Shown: positions 13,001 to 24,298 of the stretch, one piece after another
How positions within the stretch are numbered: the first letter of the stretch is position 1
How the letters are laid out: every line of letters begins with the position of its first letter
From: Gordius sp. MW1
Lineage: Eukaryota > Nematomorpha > Gordioida > Gordea > Gordiidae
Assembly: GCA_964036665.1 (NCBI GenBank)
Contig: OZ038528.1
Location: 18,401,245 to 18,465,244, forward strand
Direction: 5' to 3'
DNA: 64,000 bases
The notes under the pieces: model-generated
The model's database searches: none
What the model was told of the DNA's origin: nothing
The model's input: the letters and a program-made list of their open reading frames with translations, nothing else
Translations under genes and position numbers: made by a program

Positions 13001-16000
13001 GTCACATTCCGTCTACCACCTTCTCTGTAATGGACATATAATTTGCTTGTGAATTACAAAATTCGGTTTTTATTTAAAAAGAATTTTCCATCCAATTAGT
13101 AAGAGGGAATTGAAAAAGTTAATTAGACTTATAGATTTTTTGAGTTGCTAACAAGTTTGCGATTAGAAATAAAACACGAATCCGTGAAAACTAGTGTTGT
13201 AAAAACGGCTTAGTTATGTTTGGCCGGCCTTTGGTTTTAGTCGACTAAACTTAAAAACAAACCAATGATTTTTTGATATGTTTTTCTCGGTCGCATAAAT
13301 AGCCCAAAGATTTTTTGGTCTAACCTATAATCTGTTTTTGGTGAGTCGGCCAAAACCATAGGTCGACCAAACAAAACCCAGCCGTTTTTACAACACTACG
13401 CAGTGAGTACTTTAATAGGTTTTAGCACCAATACCGATAATTTGTGCTTTATCCACTAAAATGTTAATAATCCCACTCGTTTTCCCGTCTTTTTCATCGA
13501 TTATCCCCAAAACCTTGACATTCCCTCTCTCTCTCTCTCTCTCTACATTACGATGTTTTGTGTGGCACGCTTCGGCTTTCATTCTAAATTTTTTCCTTGC
13601 TATAAAACATTTTGCAACTAGCTCGATAGTTTTAAGAGGTAAAACATTATTTCTTAAAAAAAAAGATTAATTAAATACGGGGCTTTACTTTCATCGAATT
13701 TAAAATCACTCAATATTCGTAAAAGTTAGAATTATTGATTTGCAGAAGTCAAAGCCTTTATTTTCGTAATTCTAAACGTTCAATAGTTGTGATGCTTCGC
13801 TTTTTTCCGCTCTATACATGGATCTATTTAAATGGGGGTACAACGGTCAATCATCAGAATTTAGTGTAATCCTTTTAGGCATTTTATTTAAATTGACTAT
13901 ATAATTATTATTAGATAAACTAAAAATAGTTTTTTGATTGAAATACACGCGCCAAATTTTGGCGGAAAAATATTGAAATAAATTTAATATATATCTAGGT
14001 TAAATTATTATTTTTAAGGATGATGAAATCTTTCATTTATAGGTCACTTTTGAAAATTGTATATACATTCTCTTAGAATGGAAAATATAAAGCGTCGTAT
14101 TTTAAATTGCCGAATTTATCTGTTAAAATTAAGACTAAATCGGTTTTATTTCATTGCCCTCTGCTGATTTCCATAGTTAATATTTAGTTTATTGCGCCTG
14201 TTGTTTTATGGCCAAAATTCCCCCCCCCCCCAAATAAAAATTAGAAATAACATAAAAAATGAGCTTACAATTAAAAAATAATATATTTTTTCAAGTTAAT
14301 ATTGCCAATAAAATATTTAAAAAACAATTAGTTAATTTTCTTATTAAACGTATCCTTATTAATTTTCCTGTCAATTTCAGTTAGGACAATTTCTATTGTT
14401 AACTAGGAATAAAGTTAAATAAAATGTAGAAAAGGGTATCCGATATTTTGAGCTACAAGGGCCCATCATCAGGAAACAAAATGAAAAGTGTTGGTGAAGT
14501 CACAAAAACTATACTTTAGGAAACAAAATAGAGAGTGGTTCCCGTCGCTTGAAATCCAACCATACCACTTGTTGATAGTGCTGTAAAAACGGCTCGGTTT
14601 TGTTAAGTCGTCCTTTGGCTTTAGTCGACTTAACATAAACAGACCACGTTTTGACCGAAAAACCTTGGTCTTATGCGACTATGAAAAACAGATCAAAACA
14701 CCTTTGGTTAGTTCATGTTATGTCGACTAAAACCATAAGTCGACCAAACGAAACCCAGCCACGTTTTTACAACACTATACTTGCTTACAAAGGATTCACA
14801 TTAAATTATTATTAGGACAATCTCCTTCAATTTAATTCGCAATTAAGTCGTAATATACATTAGTTTAATTTCGTTGTTGTCGCGTCACACATTGCTATTA
14901 GACGATCCTCTCATCCCTTTGCTTGCCACCAGAAAACGAACTCACCCTCTTACCACCTGCATCGATTCCATTCGTCCCCAAAATTTTTGATAAAGTGTGT
15001 ACAAAAAGCAGGGAATGTAATTCTCAGGCTTCGACTTCGTCTCCCAGCGACTATAATATTCTTCCTAAGTAAGTATACCCTAAATTTTTCCACTTTTTTT
15101 TGTATAACTTTACTTTATTTTTATGATCTTAATCTATCGAAATTATTGATGTGTTGTTGCTCATGTTGTTTGGGTTCGAGCCGTGTTGTCCCTACATGTG
15201 GGATTTGTCATTTTTTTCATTGCGTGAAAAAAGAAAATGACTATATGCCAAGTATTGTTGTATAAAAACGGTGAAATAGGATTGATAATGTGAGTAGAGG
15301 GAAATGGAACGCGATATTTTGGACACTTATGGTCCATCTTCAGGGGGGAAAAAAGGAGAAGATGAAGTCTCAAAAAATAAAAGTTCCATTTCCCTCTACC
15401 CACATTATCACTCCTATTTCATTTTTTTATACAACAATATTCAGCTAAACGGATTGACAATTCTTGATCATATATGCAAAAGTATCGCTTGTTTTTTAAA
15501 TTGATCAATTTAACCATGTAAACGTATATGGGACACCTGTTTTTGAAAAATTTACTCATATTAGGGAATTTTGTGCGAGTCTTACGGCTTTTTGCCAAAT
15601 AAGTTTGGGTTGGGTCGCAATATTTGATGGTACAGAACGTGGCCGTTGCAAGGGAAAGCAGAGAGAGACGGCTATTCCTTTAAGAATTATTTAATCTTAA
15701 TAAAAGTATGGTTGAGATTTAAATATTAGCGTTTTGCCTTCTCCCCCCTGCATAATCCTGGCTACACCTATGATGCTGAACAACATGAAGCCCTTTCGAT
15801 CACACCTAAACAATTGTGAAATAATGTTTTCAAAATTACTAAGATGTCATTTAATGTTAAAAATGTATGATTATTTAATTGACTTTTCCTAAATAACGCA
15901 TATTTTATCCTATTTAAGCAATAAATTATGGTATCAATCATTTTTGCTGGCCATACGCAATAAGTTACCAAATACACCTGGATGGACTCTAAGTTTATTC

Positions 16001-19000
16001 CAAAATAACTTTCTATGGCAATCATAATTTCATGTAATTCAATTTTTAAACCCCGTTTCATTTAAAGTTTCAATCAAGTTTCAAGGTTGAATCTTAAAAC
16101 CCGTTTTATTCCATCTAACATTAATTCTAATAGAACAATCCAAACTTAACAATTTTAGTGAAAATATAATATCTTTTCTTTAAAAACTATATTTGGGAGG
16201 GGGCCATAAAATATTGATTAATTTTTTATTAACTATAGAAATTACATCCTCAATGTCAAAAACTCTTCAACAAACGAAACCTTTGTCCTCAACGTACCAG
16301 GGACCAAATCTTTTAGCGATGTAAGGAATCAAATTATACAGAAGTTGCAATTTGCAATCTAAAGCTCGCGTCTTATAATTAAATGTAAAGAAAAATTGAC
16401 TCTTAAAATAGGAAATTTAGTTAACGTTTATACGTTTCGGTTCCTTTTATTTTTATGAATTGTTTTAAAAAATGTCGTTCTCAAGGAGCAGACTATAGCG
16501 GGATTGGAATTTTGATGTATCACTGAAGGATCGATCACCCGAGAAATATTTCATTTTAACCATTGTCTTTTAGGATTAAAGGCATATTAATTCTACTCCT
16601 TTCCCCTCTAAATTTCTATAAAATGATTTTTTAGTTTTTATATGTATTGAAGACCTAAAAGGATTTATCCAATTTATGACATCTAATAATTCACCATTTC
16701 TCTCTTTAATGATGCACGGGGAAGATCAAAAAAATGGTGGCCGAATGCTCTACTGTCCCCGAAGCTAAGCAAAAGTGGTTCAATTTTCCTAAGGGTTTCA
16801 GCGATGCGTCGGTAAGAATTTTTGAATCTTAAACCTGCCAGTAGCTCAAATATTATGTACGTTGATCGCTAAATATCTATTTTATTTGTTGATCTCTAGT
16901 GGTGCGATTTAGGTCATTTTAACTTGCTTTGCGGATAATAATATTTTATCAGCTGCTGTAATTTATTATAATGAAGTACATCGTATATATCTTATATATA
17001 AAAATGAAACTGTGTGTGTGTGTGTGTATATATATATATGCCGCCACTCATTTTGGAAAACTACCAGACCGATTTGGCTCAAAATTTCACAGTTTATTCC
17101 TGACACTCCGGAGCATGTTTTAAGATTTGTTCGAGCCAAATCGGTCCAGTAGTTTTCGAGTATTCGTACGTGTTGCACTGTATACGGAAATAGAACAATA
17201 GAAGTAGAACATATACACTTTATTTTTACTTCAATAACCGCTTTATCATCATATATGCCCTAAAATTCCAACATAATTTAATACACCGGGGTAAATGGCA
17301 AAACAACGTTTGCCGTTCAACCAGTAACTACATATAAGTTCCTATGCTCCTGAGTTAAAACACGTGTAATTGATAAATTTGTTTCTAAATCTTTTTGAAT
17401 TAACAATTGTGTTACTAATATATTAGCTACCTCTGTCGGAATCTGGCTTGGGACGTGTAGTCAACTTGGAGTTTCGTGTAAAGACGCCTACCGATTCGGC
17501 CAAAAACGGGTTTACCAGCAGACAACACTTCATGGTACTATCTAACTCATGGGCGTAGCCGGGGGGGGGGCAGAGAGGGGCGGCTGCCCCCCTTTGAATC
17601 TAAAAAATGTTGAAATTCATTAAAATTATGGCTAAAATTTCAAAAAATGCTCATTTTGTTCCTCCCTGAATTATTATTGCCCCCCCCCCCTTCAATTCTA
17701 AAGCTGGCTACGCCCATGATCTAACTGTTTCAATATTTTTATATCACATCTTTGTACGTTTGATTCTTTATACACTCCCCTTTTCAACTAATCATTATAT
17801 ATATGCTCAGTTATATAATATTAGATTTGGGTTAGACAGTGGAAGCATTTAAAAACTGTGCGCTTACATCTATACTAGCTGGCATGCTTAAAAAGTTTGA
17901 ATTTTTGTGCAAAGTAATTAGGTGTTATTAAATAACGATTATGAACTTTCGTACGTGTGTACTTTTGCTAGTTTATACAGCCTGCTTTTGTGCTCTGAAT
18001 ATTTTAAATAATTTTTTTTTGGGATTAATCCATAATGTTTTAAAATAAATTTACTGGATGAATTAAGATCTTATAAGTTTTGTGTTGGCAAGCGAGCCAT
18101 GTTAATTTGCTTGTGTTCTAGTAAAAACCCTTATTCAGTCTTTCCTGTTAAGTTAAAATTAAGACTGGCCTAAACTTTATTACATAGTTTTGCCCTTCAA
18201 AACTATATCTTTATCTTTCAGCAATAATGAAAAAATCCTAACACTAGTGTTAGATTTTGATGCTTTTAATAGTTTGCTCAGACATTATTTAATTTATTGT
18301 TCACCACGGCATACAACTTTAAAAGTAACCGGCCTTAAACCTTAACTAAAACTTTTGTAGCTCAGTTTTACAATTATGAGTTTGCGGGTTTGTGGCCACT
18401 TTTGGAAGACCATCTCTTAATTTTACATTAATATCGTTTATATTGTATTATTTGATCCATTTCGTTTAATATGTTTTATATTTCTGGATTGCTAACTTTA
18501 AGGAACGTCCTTACGCGGACAAGCCGGTGCCAACTGTCGATTTAACTTCTTCTCAACCATCCAGCGATGAAGACGAAGATGTTTCCATAGAAGAATTTCA
18601 CGATACAACTAGCGGCCTAGCGTTTTTAACCGAAGATCAAGATATGGAACAAGAATTTTCATCTTGTTCCTCCCTTAGACGGCCCCAACCCCTAAGTAAG
18701 TAACCTTGTATTGATGGTTCTTTTGGTTTACCTGCCGTTTTTTTAAACTGTTTTAAGTTATTTTGCCCTTTTCCCCCTGAATAAATGTGTTTGTTACGCG
18801 TTACTGATGTGAATTTAGCTAGTTGTGCGGTTATTTTCTATCTAAGGTTGTAATTTATGTCAAGAAATACCACGCATTTTAAACATTACTTCCTCATACT
18901 TAAGCTACATAGACTGTCTAATAATCACTTTACGAGAGATTTGATATCATTGATTACCCAATTTTGTGCTTTCGACATGGAATTTTGCAAATACTCCTAA

Positions 19001-22000
19001 TTTTGGTAAGAAATCTCTATCTCGTTTACTTTAGAGTGCATTTAAAATCAAATGATTTAACGCCGATCACCTAAAAATTGTTTATTTGTCTTATAAAAAT
19101 TTGGCAGAGAAAATATTTTAAGAATTTTTGGCTAGCATATTAATAAAAGTTTGACTTTGAAGCATGGTATAATTTGCACTATTCTTATGTAAATGTGGCT
19201 GTTTTTTGAAATTGACCATCAAGTTGTGCAGTATATGCAGATCTCATCCCCCCGATACAATAAATTTATTTATAAACCCAATAATTAAGCAACGAGTTTG
19301 CATCTTGTTCTTGATTCTTTATTTGCCCCCCCATTTTGCATATAATTAAGCTACTTTTAAGGAAAACGAGCAATTATAAGGCCAAAGGTGTAACTAACAT
19401 CATAATTTAAAAATTTTTATGTTGTATTTAAACAACAGTCCAGCCGAATACAGCCAATATAGTGGAAGGTCAACAACACTTTGTTCAAGAATTCACCTCT
19501 CGGTAAGTTAAGTTTCAACCATATACATTAACTGCTAAATTAAATTATTATTTATCATTTGTATGTAGCCTCACAGATTTGATTAATTATCGCTTATTAA
19601 AATTACAATTTTTAACTTTATAAGCTTGGTTCTCCTAGAATTCTATTATTTAATTTTGCATCACGTTAAAGATTTCAAATATTCTCCTGCCTCTACTTCT
19701 GGCATATTAAAGCGAAGCTTAATTTTTATCTGAATTGCTGTTTAAATTTAGGAAATATTTGTTTTAACTTCATTTTTTACACTAAAATAATAGCACAATT
19801 TGTGTTTTAATCGGCAGTTTGGATAACTAGTAAGTGTAATTCTTATGTGTGTGGTTTATATGCTATATTATCATGGCACATATTGCAGACAACACATAAA
19901 TGGATATTTAGCATTCTGTTTATAGTCTATCATTGCAAGTTGACTGATTTAATTTGCCTTACCATATTGTTATAGATACGGTAAAACTCATCCCAATTTT
20001 TACATTGGAACACTGGGCGACGCCTTAAATGCTTCCTGTAATCTTCCAATATCTGAGGTTCGATTTTTATGTTATGATTCGATTTCACAATAATACCATT
20101 GATTCATTATTTTCAATAATACACTTTGCAATCGGAGTTGTTAATAAATCATTTTTTTTGATTTTAGGTCTCATCATTTTTTAAAGGGACTTAAAATCTA
20201 AATTAATATTTTAGTGTTTCAACTAAATGAGATTAGTAAATTTATATATTTATATATATATGTTATTTTAGTATTATACAAGAAAATTGTGAATGTATTT
20301 ATATTTTTAAATATTTAAATCATAACATTTGTTAATTTATAGAGAAAATTGTTGGCAATATATCTGCACAACGACCTTAGCATCTTTTCGAACATCTTTT
20401 GCAGCATAAATCTCTGTTACGAATCCATTGTATCTTACCTCAACGCAAATTTCGTTTTGTGGCCGTGGGACGTTACAGACCCACAAAATAAAGAAAGGTA
20501 AATTTGCTAGGAAAATTTTTTCAAAATATTTTTTTTTAAAGTTTATGATTTTATTTTTATAAAAATAGACAGCTAATTTTTGAGATTGCCGGTGAATATG
20601 CTTTTTAAGACGCACTTTTTCGCCATTATACTTGTTAAATATCATAAATTGCCTCTAAGTTTCGAACACTTAGTTTTAATACCATACCTCTAAATGGCAT
20701 GAATTGTAAGCATAAATCAACATCTAACAAATTTTGAGCATGATTGAGTTAGTATTGAAAAACTAGTATTTTTATTGTAATTGTCAATTTAAGTTATGTC
20801 ACATTCTTTGGGGAATTTTTTATGGATCCTATGTAAAATTAAAAGTATCGTTATTAATTAAAAACATTATCTGTCTTTACATCTAGTCGTTAAAAAAATA
20901 CTATATATGAGAATACATTAATTTATTTTAATGTTCCTAAGATTCCTCGAGATTGCATCGGCCAAATTCGGTAAAAGTATTGAATCCACCATAAAACACA
21001 TGCAAGCCTGTGAATATCCATGTTTGATATTATTGCAAAAAATACGGGGCCAATACGAAATACTAAATATTTTTAAAGGTTAGCAAATAATATTAATTAA
21101 TTTTTTTTATTAAATACTTTAAATGTATAGTTTGATCCATTTAAAGCCTTAATTTAAGTAGATTTTTATGTTCCCTAGATATGTTTCTACGTTGTTTTTT
21201 GATTCTACCGATATAATGGTAGACGGAGATTCATGTTGTATTTTTGTTACAACTAGTCAAATTTCTAATTTGAAATATATTATTGTATACATTTAGCATT
21301 TCATATCTTAGTTCCAAAGTGTGTTTAGGTTTTAGCTTAATCATATAATTTCTGTTGTTAACCCATTTTGAACTATAATGTATTATTTTATTTAAAAACA
21401 TATATAATAAATTAGGAAGTACGTGTATAGATGATCTCATGTCCATACTTATGCAATCGGTTGAGATGTACCAGGGTAATCGCCAGACATTCCTTAATGA
21501 AGAGGTAAACAATGCACATTAGGGGAATTAAAATGAAAGCCGATTGATTTTTACAGAATTGAAAATTAAACTGGCCAAATTTATTTAATTTTGATAGTTG
21601 GACCGAGACAGGAGGGAATTGATTAAAAAGGAGCAAGACGAGGCTTACAGATTATCATTACTCACGGACAAGGCAAAAGTAAGGCATTATTGCATGTTGT
21701 AATTTTGTTTCTAAGATAAAAAAATAATTTGATGAAAAAATTATACAAATGGACAATTTTACACATTCTTATATTTTAAAATTTTATATGTCGATGAATA
21801 AAAAATAAAAATACGTAAATGGATAAAAAGAAATTAAGATTTATGATTACTTCTTAGAAAGAGGCCAGAATGAAAGAATTTGAGCAAGATCAATTGATAC
21901 AACGCATGAAAGAAGAGGAAGACGAATTCAAGATGAAAGAAAAAGAAGTAAATTGTTCAAGATATAAATTCACCATTCCTTAGTGTTTTTTTTTAAGTTT

Positions 22001-22732
22001 TGAAAGTGTACCATCATTTATTTTTATAGATGTTTTTTTTCAATTGAGTTAGATAATCAAATATTTTTAACAGGGACTTGCAATTAAATTAATTTTGGAG
22101 TATATTATTATAATTTTATCAATATTTAATAATAATATACCTATAATACTATAAACCATTTTGCGCTCACGCGAAATGCATGTTACTAGGCGATAAAGAA
22201 ATCATTGGCCGATAATTTACCACCCGAACCGCCTAAAAACTCGCCCCAAGAAATCACAACCATCAAAATCAGGGTACCCTGGATACCTGCAAACTCCTCT
22301 GAAAGTAATCCAACCGGAGTTGGCACCACATATCAGCGCCGATTTTTAGCCGATAGTCCCTTACAAACGCTCATCGATTATGTAGCCTCTCTGGGCTTCA
22401 GTCCCGATGACTATGCCTACATGACTTACTGGCCCAGGGCCGATGTAAAATTTTTTTTTTTTTTAAAACGTTTTTATCATTAACAATTTAGATAAATAAC
22501 ACACAAAAAGTTATTTTTTATTGCAAGTCTTATATTTTTAGCCGCTTTTGAATTATTGAATTTCTCATATTTGTGAGTTTTTTATTTTTGTAATGTGTTT
22601 TCTTAATTTATATTCCACCTTTATGATTTGTTTCTTTTTTAGATTGCCAATTATGATGCCCGGGCCACTTTAAAATCGCTCAAAATATTTCCTCAGGAAT
22701 TATTAACCATCACCGAGCGAACATTAAATTAA
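10001..22732 (+). CDS. FAF1: FAS-associated factor 1 (FAF1), complete, 20 exons
   Basis: FAF1 is an adaptor that binds ubiquitin through its UBA domain and the p97/VCP ATPase through its UBX domain, in ubiquitin-dependent degradation. Exons: 10001-10036, 10076-10144, 10185-10277, 11180-11345, 11408-11502, 14902-14994, 15028-15068, 16239-16320, 16725-16811, 17427-17477, 18503-18695, 19439-19502, 19976-20057, 20343-20497, 20942-21078, 21416-21504, 21598-21678, 21858-21947, 22190-22444, 22643-22732. All join in phase to 682 residues (human 650). Order: UBA 1-45 (ADFQACTGIEDF), two ubiquitin-like domains 80-180 and 195-275 (LSESGL), an acidic linker near 285-310, UAS thioredoxin-like domain 345-500 (RKLLAIYLHND, VLWPWDVT), coiled coil 510-568 (EQDEAYRLSL), UBX 586-682 (RRFLA, IFPQELL). 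The usual FPR turn of UBX reads WPR (649-651). ATG at 10001 gives MSDKDRLIADFQ, matching the known N-terminus. Introns range from 33 to about 3400 nt and hold several small transposons. Exon 9's acceptor has a weak pyrimidine tract; all other exons are firm. Confidence 0.96.
10753..10937. repeat. Tandem duplication of a 92/93-bp unit in FAF1 intron 3
   Basis: Two adjacent units, 10753-10844 and 10845-10937, begin AATGTTCATTTGCCAG and AATGTTTATTTGCCAG and differ at about three positions. It is a recent local duplication. No coding or structural role is evident. Confidence 0.9.
11844..12009. mobile_element. Short hAT-type MITE (CATGGGCGTAGCC family), diverged copy
   Basis: A 166-bp element in FAF1 intron 5. 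The flanking 8-mers GTAAATTT (11836-11843) and GCAAATTT (12010-12017) match at 7 of 8. The right end reads inward as CATGGGTCTAGC, close to the family end CATGGGCGTAGCC. The core carries GGAGGGCAAAATAATGATTT and GGGGCAGATGCCCCTCCC, shared with the copies at 31497 and 43708 in the same orientation. Confidence 0.7.
12401..13000. mobile_element. Degraded hAT-like GC-rich element in FAF1 intron 5
   Basis: The left end starts TAGCCCTGCTGAGTTGGGC; the right end, read in reverse, starts TAGAGCC. Both have GGGCTCGG or GGGTCGGGTC words just inside, as in the other hAT-type elements here. The flanking 8-mers do not match well, so the exact borders are uncertain. No transposase frame is present. Confidence 0.4.
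13192..13398. mobile_element. Inverted-repeat MITE, AGTGTTGTAAAAACGG family, copy 1
   Basis: About 207 bp, almost a palindrome, inside FAF1 intron 5. The left end is TAGTGTTGTAAAAACGGCT and the right end is its complement, AGCCGTTTTTACAACACTA. Internal words TTTGGTCGACC and AACCCAGCCG recur in the other copies. If TA belongs to the target, the insertion is a TA duplication as in Tc1/mariner; no 8-bp duplication is visible for this copy. Confidence 0.8.
13524..13544. repeat. (CT)n microsatellite
   Basis: About ten CT units in FAF1 intron 5, followed by an AT-rich stretch. A simple repeat. Confidence 0.85.
14576..14777. mobile_element. Inverted-repeat MITE, AGTGTTGTAAAAACGG family, copy 2
   Basis: About 202 bp in FAF1 intron 5, 1.2 kb from copy 1 and in the same orientation. 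Ends TAGTGCTGTAAAAACGGC and CGTTTTTACAACACTA are inverted repeats. Interior words GTCGACTTAAC and GGTCGACCAAA-type sequences match copies 1 and 3. TA lies at both borders. A shifted 8-mer pair (CACTTGTT/TACTTGCT, 6 of 8) is also possible, so the superfamily is unresolved. Confidence 0.75.
15255..15437. mobile_element. MITE with long (about 55-bp) inverted repeats, TA target
   Basis: A 183-bp element in FAF1 intron 7. Its arms (15255-15309 and 15384-15437) start TTGTTGTATAAAAACGG and remain complementary through GAGTAGAGGGAAATGGAAC, with a loop of about 75 bases. TA flanks both sides (15253-15254 and 15438-15439), as for Tc1/mariner-type elements. A diverged relative lies at about 14435-14560, sharing the CGATATTTTG and CATCATCAGG-like loop sequence. 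Confidence 0.75.
17009..17038. repeat. (TG)n(TA)n microsatellite
   Basis: A run of TG dinucleotides passes directly into TA dinucleotides, in FAF1 intron 9. A simple repeat. Confidence 0.85.
17548..17718. mobile_element. Short hAT-type MITE (CATGGGCGTAGCC family), best-preserved copy
   Basis: A 171-bp element in FAF1 intron 10 with perfect 13-bp inverted ends, CATGGGCGTAGCC and GGCTACGCCCATG. A perfect 8-bp target-site duplication, ATCTAACT, lies at 17540-17547 and 17719-17726. A G run follows the left end and a C run precedes the right end. The 8-bp duplication identifies it as hAT-type. No coding capacity. Confidence 0.92.
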
Positions 22733-24298
22733 CGTTTACCCTATATTTCATCCAATATATTCAATGTAGCATCCCTATATCATTTATGTCAATGCCTAAG
22801 GCGATTAAATTTTAATTTTACGAAATGTTTAAGCACTGATTTAATAAAAGCATTCAATGCCTCTTGGATCCATTTAATGTTTTTTTAAATATTAAGTGTC
22901 TATTATGGAGAGAGATTATAACGTGAACATTGATCAATAGTTTGTCCCATTTTAAGAATGGTGAAACACTATTTGTTCGTATTTTTAATTATAAACATTT
23001 CGTCTTTTATAATAAATGCCGGTTTCTGTAAGAAATGCTATACAACTACGTTCTTCGAACCTAGCCATGGACTCAGTGCCTGGACCTTGCCAGCGGCCCA
23101 GGCCCCGTGTTGTTGCTTTTTAAGACTTAGGCGCTTCTACACTTCGTAGAATAGCATTTTATTTGCTATGGAATTTAAGCAGGATGATGTTTTTGCTCTC
23201 AGCAGTTGCCTTAATTTATCAATTACACACCAGATTGTTGGATGTTAGAATCTCGACATAGGCTGTTTTTCTTTTCAATATTCCTAGCACCCCCCCCCCA
23301 CAGTTAAAAAATCCGATATTAAATATGTGTAGAGGTAGGTAATTTAAATTAAGCAAACATTTGTTTTCATTCTTTATAATTAATGGTCTGTTTAATGCCC
23401 AATGCTTAGGGTATAACTTAGTCAACTATGAAAAGTTTTAAATAACTTAGCTGAGCTGGTAAAATTAAACAAGCACAACAATTCCAATATTTATACAAGC
23501 ATACAAACAAACGGTGATTTATAATTTAATTATAGCGGTATGTTTATTATCAATCATAATAATAACTCGATGTATGAGTGCCGCCTAGATAGTGTTTATT
23601 TATTTAGTTAGCGACAGCTTTGATTAAAATTTCCCCTAGATGGCACTAATTGAAGTTAACTTATTATCAAATTTGCGGCAATCGTATATCGGGGTGTTGT
23701 TAACTTGTTTGACTAAAAACATGGGAAGGCATTGACGTACGCAAGGGGTGGTTTTGAGGTTCATACCCCCCCCCCCCCGCGGATTTCGGAAAAAATATTT
23801 TTTATTATTTAATATCGCATTATGTAATAAATATTATGAAATAAGTGTTTTAACTATGAGCACTTATATTCAACAACCATTAAGAATTTTTAGGCGTTAA
23901 TATATTTTTCCATAATTTTCCTTGTGTTTATACTGGGGGTTTGGGGGCGAAGCTTTTTATAAACGATTAATTTACTTTAGTTCAGTTCGGGCTGGGCTCG
24001 GGGCCGCCGCACCAGACCCGAGCCCCTATTATTTTATAAAATTCTGCCCTAGCCCGGCCCGGCCCCTGCAGGGCTCTAGGTGTGAGCTACTTGTTATTGT
24101 CAATAACACGCTGTGTGCTGTGCTCTGAAGTCCTATATTAATCTAACTTCACAAATGTAGCTAGAAAATACGGCACATGTGGGAGGTGCTATAAAATTAA
24201 AAACGCTCAGTAATTTTAAAATTCAGGACCATAGGAGAGGGAATCAGGAAAAAAGGACCTTATACAAGGGAAGCGCATACTCTTATGATAGTTTCAAG
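22733..24298. other. 3' flank of FAF1 and intergenic sequence
   Basis: AT-rich. The polyadenylation signal AATAAA at 22843-22848 is about 110 bases after the FAF1 stop and likely ends that transcript. A 63-residue open frame at 22958-23149 starts with a hydrophobic segment and has several cysteines, but it has no known family and I do not call it a gene. A poly-C run lies near 23768-23779, just inside CATTGACGTACGCAAGGGG, which resembles a hAT end. At 23985-24078 a GC-rich stretch ends, read in reverse, TAGAGCCCTGCAGGGGCC: a single hAT-type end whose partner I cannot find. Confidence 0.45.
22843..22848 (+). promoter_or_regulatory. Polyadenylation signal of FAF1
   Basis: Canonical AATAAA, 111 bases after the FAF1 stop codon, the nearest such signal downstream. 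Confidence 0.7.

Noticed and set aside
16966-17178. 70-residue minus-strand open frame near the TG/TA microsatellite
   Set aside because: It runs through the simple repeat and lies within FAF1 intron 9; the sequence to its right has a weak inverted-repeat look but no gene evidence.
22958-23149. 63-residue open frame with a hydrophobic N-terminus and several cysteines downstream of FAF1
   Set aside because: It looks a little like a secreted peptide, but there is no family match I know, no splice or polyadenylation context, and its length is within chance for this sequence.
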